Shown in pieces: positions 4,926 through 5,057 of a DNA stretch of 5,057 nt (positions are counted from its first letter, which is position 1; every line of letters starts with the position of its first letter). The DNA is from a bacterium. Its GTDB lineage: Bacteria > Patescibacteriota > Minisyncoccia > 2-02-FULL-40-12 > IGHO2-12-FULL-4. A program made the position numbers and the translations under genes. The notes below the pieces were generated by a model. It was given only the letters and a program-made list of their open reading frames with translations, did no database searches and was not told the origin of the DNA. The stretch lies in the NCBI GenBank assembly GCA_030695705.1, contig JAUYPS010000030.1, positions 1-5,057 of the forward strand, given 5' to 3'.

Positions 4926-5057
4926 CCTTTTTTAAATTGATATATTCTTGGGAAGTATAGGTAACGCGGGAGGTTACTTGAAATCCTTGATAAGAGGCCA
5001 GTTCCGGTTGCGCAGTATATAACCTATTTTTTTCCCAGGATTCTTTTGGCAAAATGA
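4909..5057 (-). CDS. C-terminal end of an unidentified protein (partial, cut by window edge)
   Basis: A minus-strand frame is open from the window edge for 48 codons and ends at TGA (4911-4909). The residues are hydrophilic and protein-like, with LPKESWEKNRLYT near the start and VTSRVTYTSQEYINLKKVER close to the end. The other two frames close after 10 and 27 codons, so this is the best reading. I do not recognise the family with confidence. The ending with a short strand plus a 'T/S-x-E-(E/Y)' helix is somewhat like the tails of B12-binding radical SAM proteins, which do occur in such clusters, but this is a weak impression. It points the same way as the rest of the cluster and ends 88 nt before gene A, the largest gap in the window, so it may belong to the same operon or precede a new promoter. 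Confidence 0.55.
   Translation of the reverse strand, partial: ILPKESWEKNRLYTAQPELASYQGFQVTSRVTYTSQEYINLKKVERLV

Noticed and set aside
4718..4960. Plus-strand open frame of 80 codons across the intergenic gap
   Set aside because: Much of it is antisense to gene A and to the upstream gene's end, and it runs through the palindrome; no motif or start signal supports it.
4974..5057. Alternative minus-strand frame at the edge ending in TAA after 27 codons
   Set aside because: It is shorter than the 48-codon frame, and the longer frame has a better protein-like composition and ends closer to gene A.

Overview
This window carries seven genes, all on the minus strand and very tightly packed. Five are complete and one is cut at each edge. 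Transcription runs from high to low coordinates. The content is a surface-glycan (capsule, exopolysaccharide or glycoprotein glycan) biosynthesis cluster. The genes are compact and AT-leaning, junctions are 2-nt gaps or ATGA overlaps, TGA is used as a normal stop, and Shine-Dalgarno signals are weak at several starts. One intergenic gap holds a GC-rich perfect palindrome. Together these suggest a small-genome bacterium, perhaps of the Patescibacteria/CPR (Parcubacteria-like) kind. That assignment is an inference; no marker gene is present.

Layout in transcription order: (1) 5057-4909, the last 48 codons of an unidentified gene; (2) 4908-4821, an 88-nt spacer with an 11-bp perfect hairpin, a GC-rich patch and a possible -10 box; (3) 4820-3828, a Gfo/Idh/MocA oxidoreductase (A) with EKL in place of EKP; (4) 3850-2894, a second Gfo/Idh/MocA oxidoreductase (B), overlapping A by 23 nt at an A8 run; (5) 2891-1977, a DUF115/MptE-like protein of the type found in glycan loci; (6) 1974-1279, a class I SAM methyltransferase with an atypical motif I; (7) 1282-458, a NodB-type polysaccharide deacetylase family protein without a signal peptide; (8) 461-1, the N-terminal 153 residues of a family 4-like glycosyltransferase. 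There is no gene-free stretch longer than 300 bases.

A reasonable working model has the two dehydrogenases make or modify an unusual (nucleotide) sugar. The DUF115 protein and the glycosyltransferase then act in transfer, and the methyltransferase and deacetylase tailor the glycan or its precursor. From memory, both oxidoreductases resemble subfamilies found next to nonulosonic (sialic/legionaminic-like) acid genes. No neuB or neuA homologue lies in the window, so that link is a hypothesis.

The most interesting observations are the co-occurrence of the two divergent dehydrogenases with a DUF115 protein, the palindromic GC-rich leader before gene A, the A8 tract that could allow an A-B fusion, and the strongly basic N-termini shared by three consecutive enzymes. 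None of these is proof of a new system.
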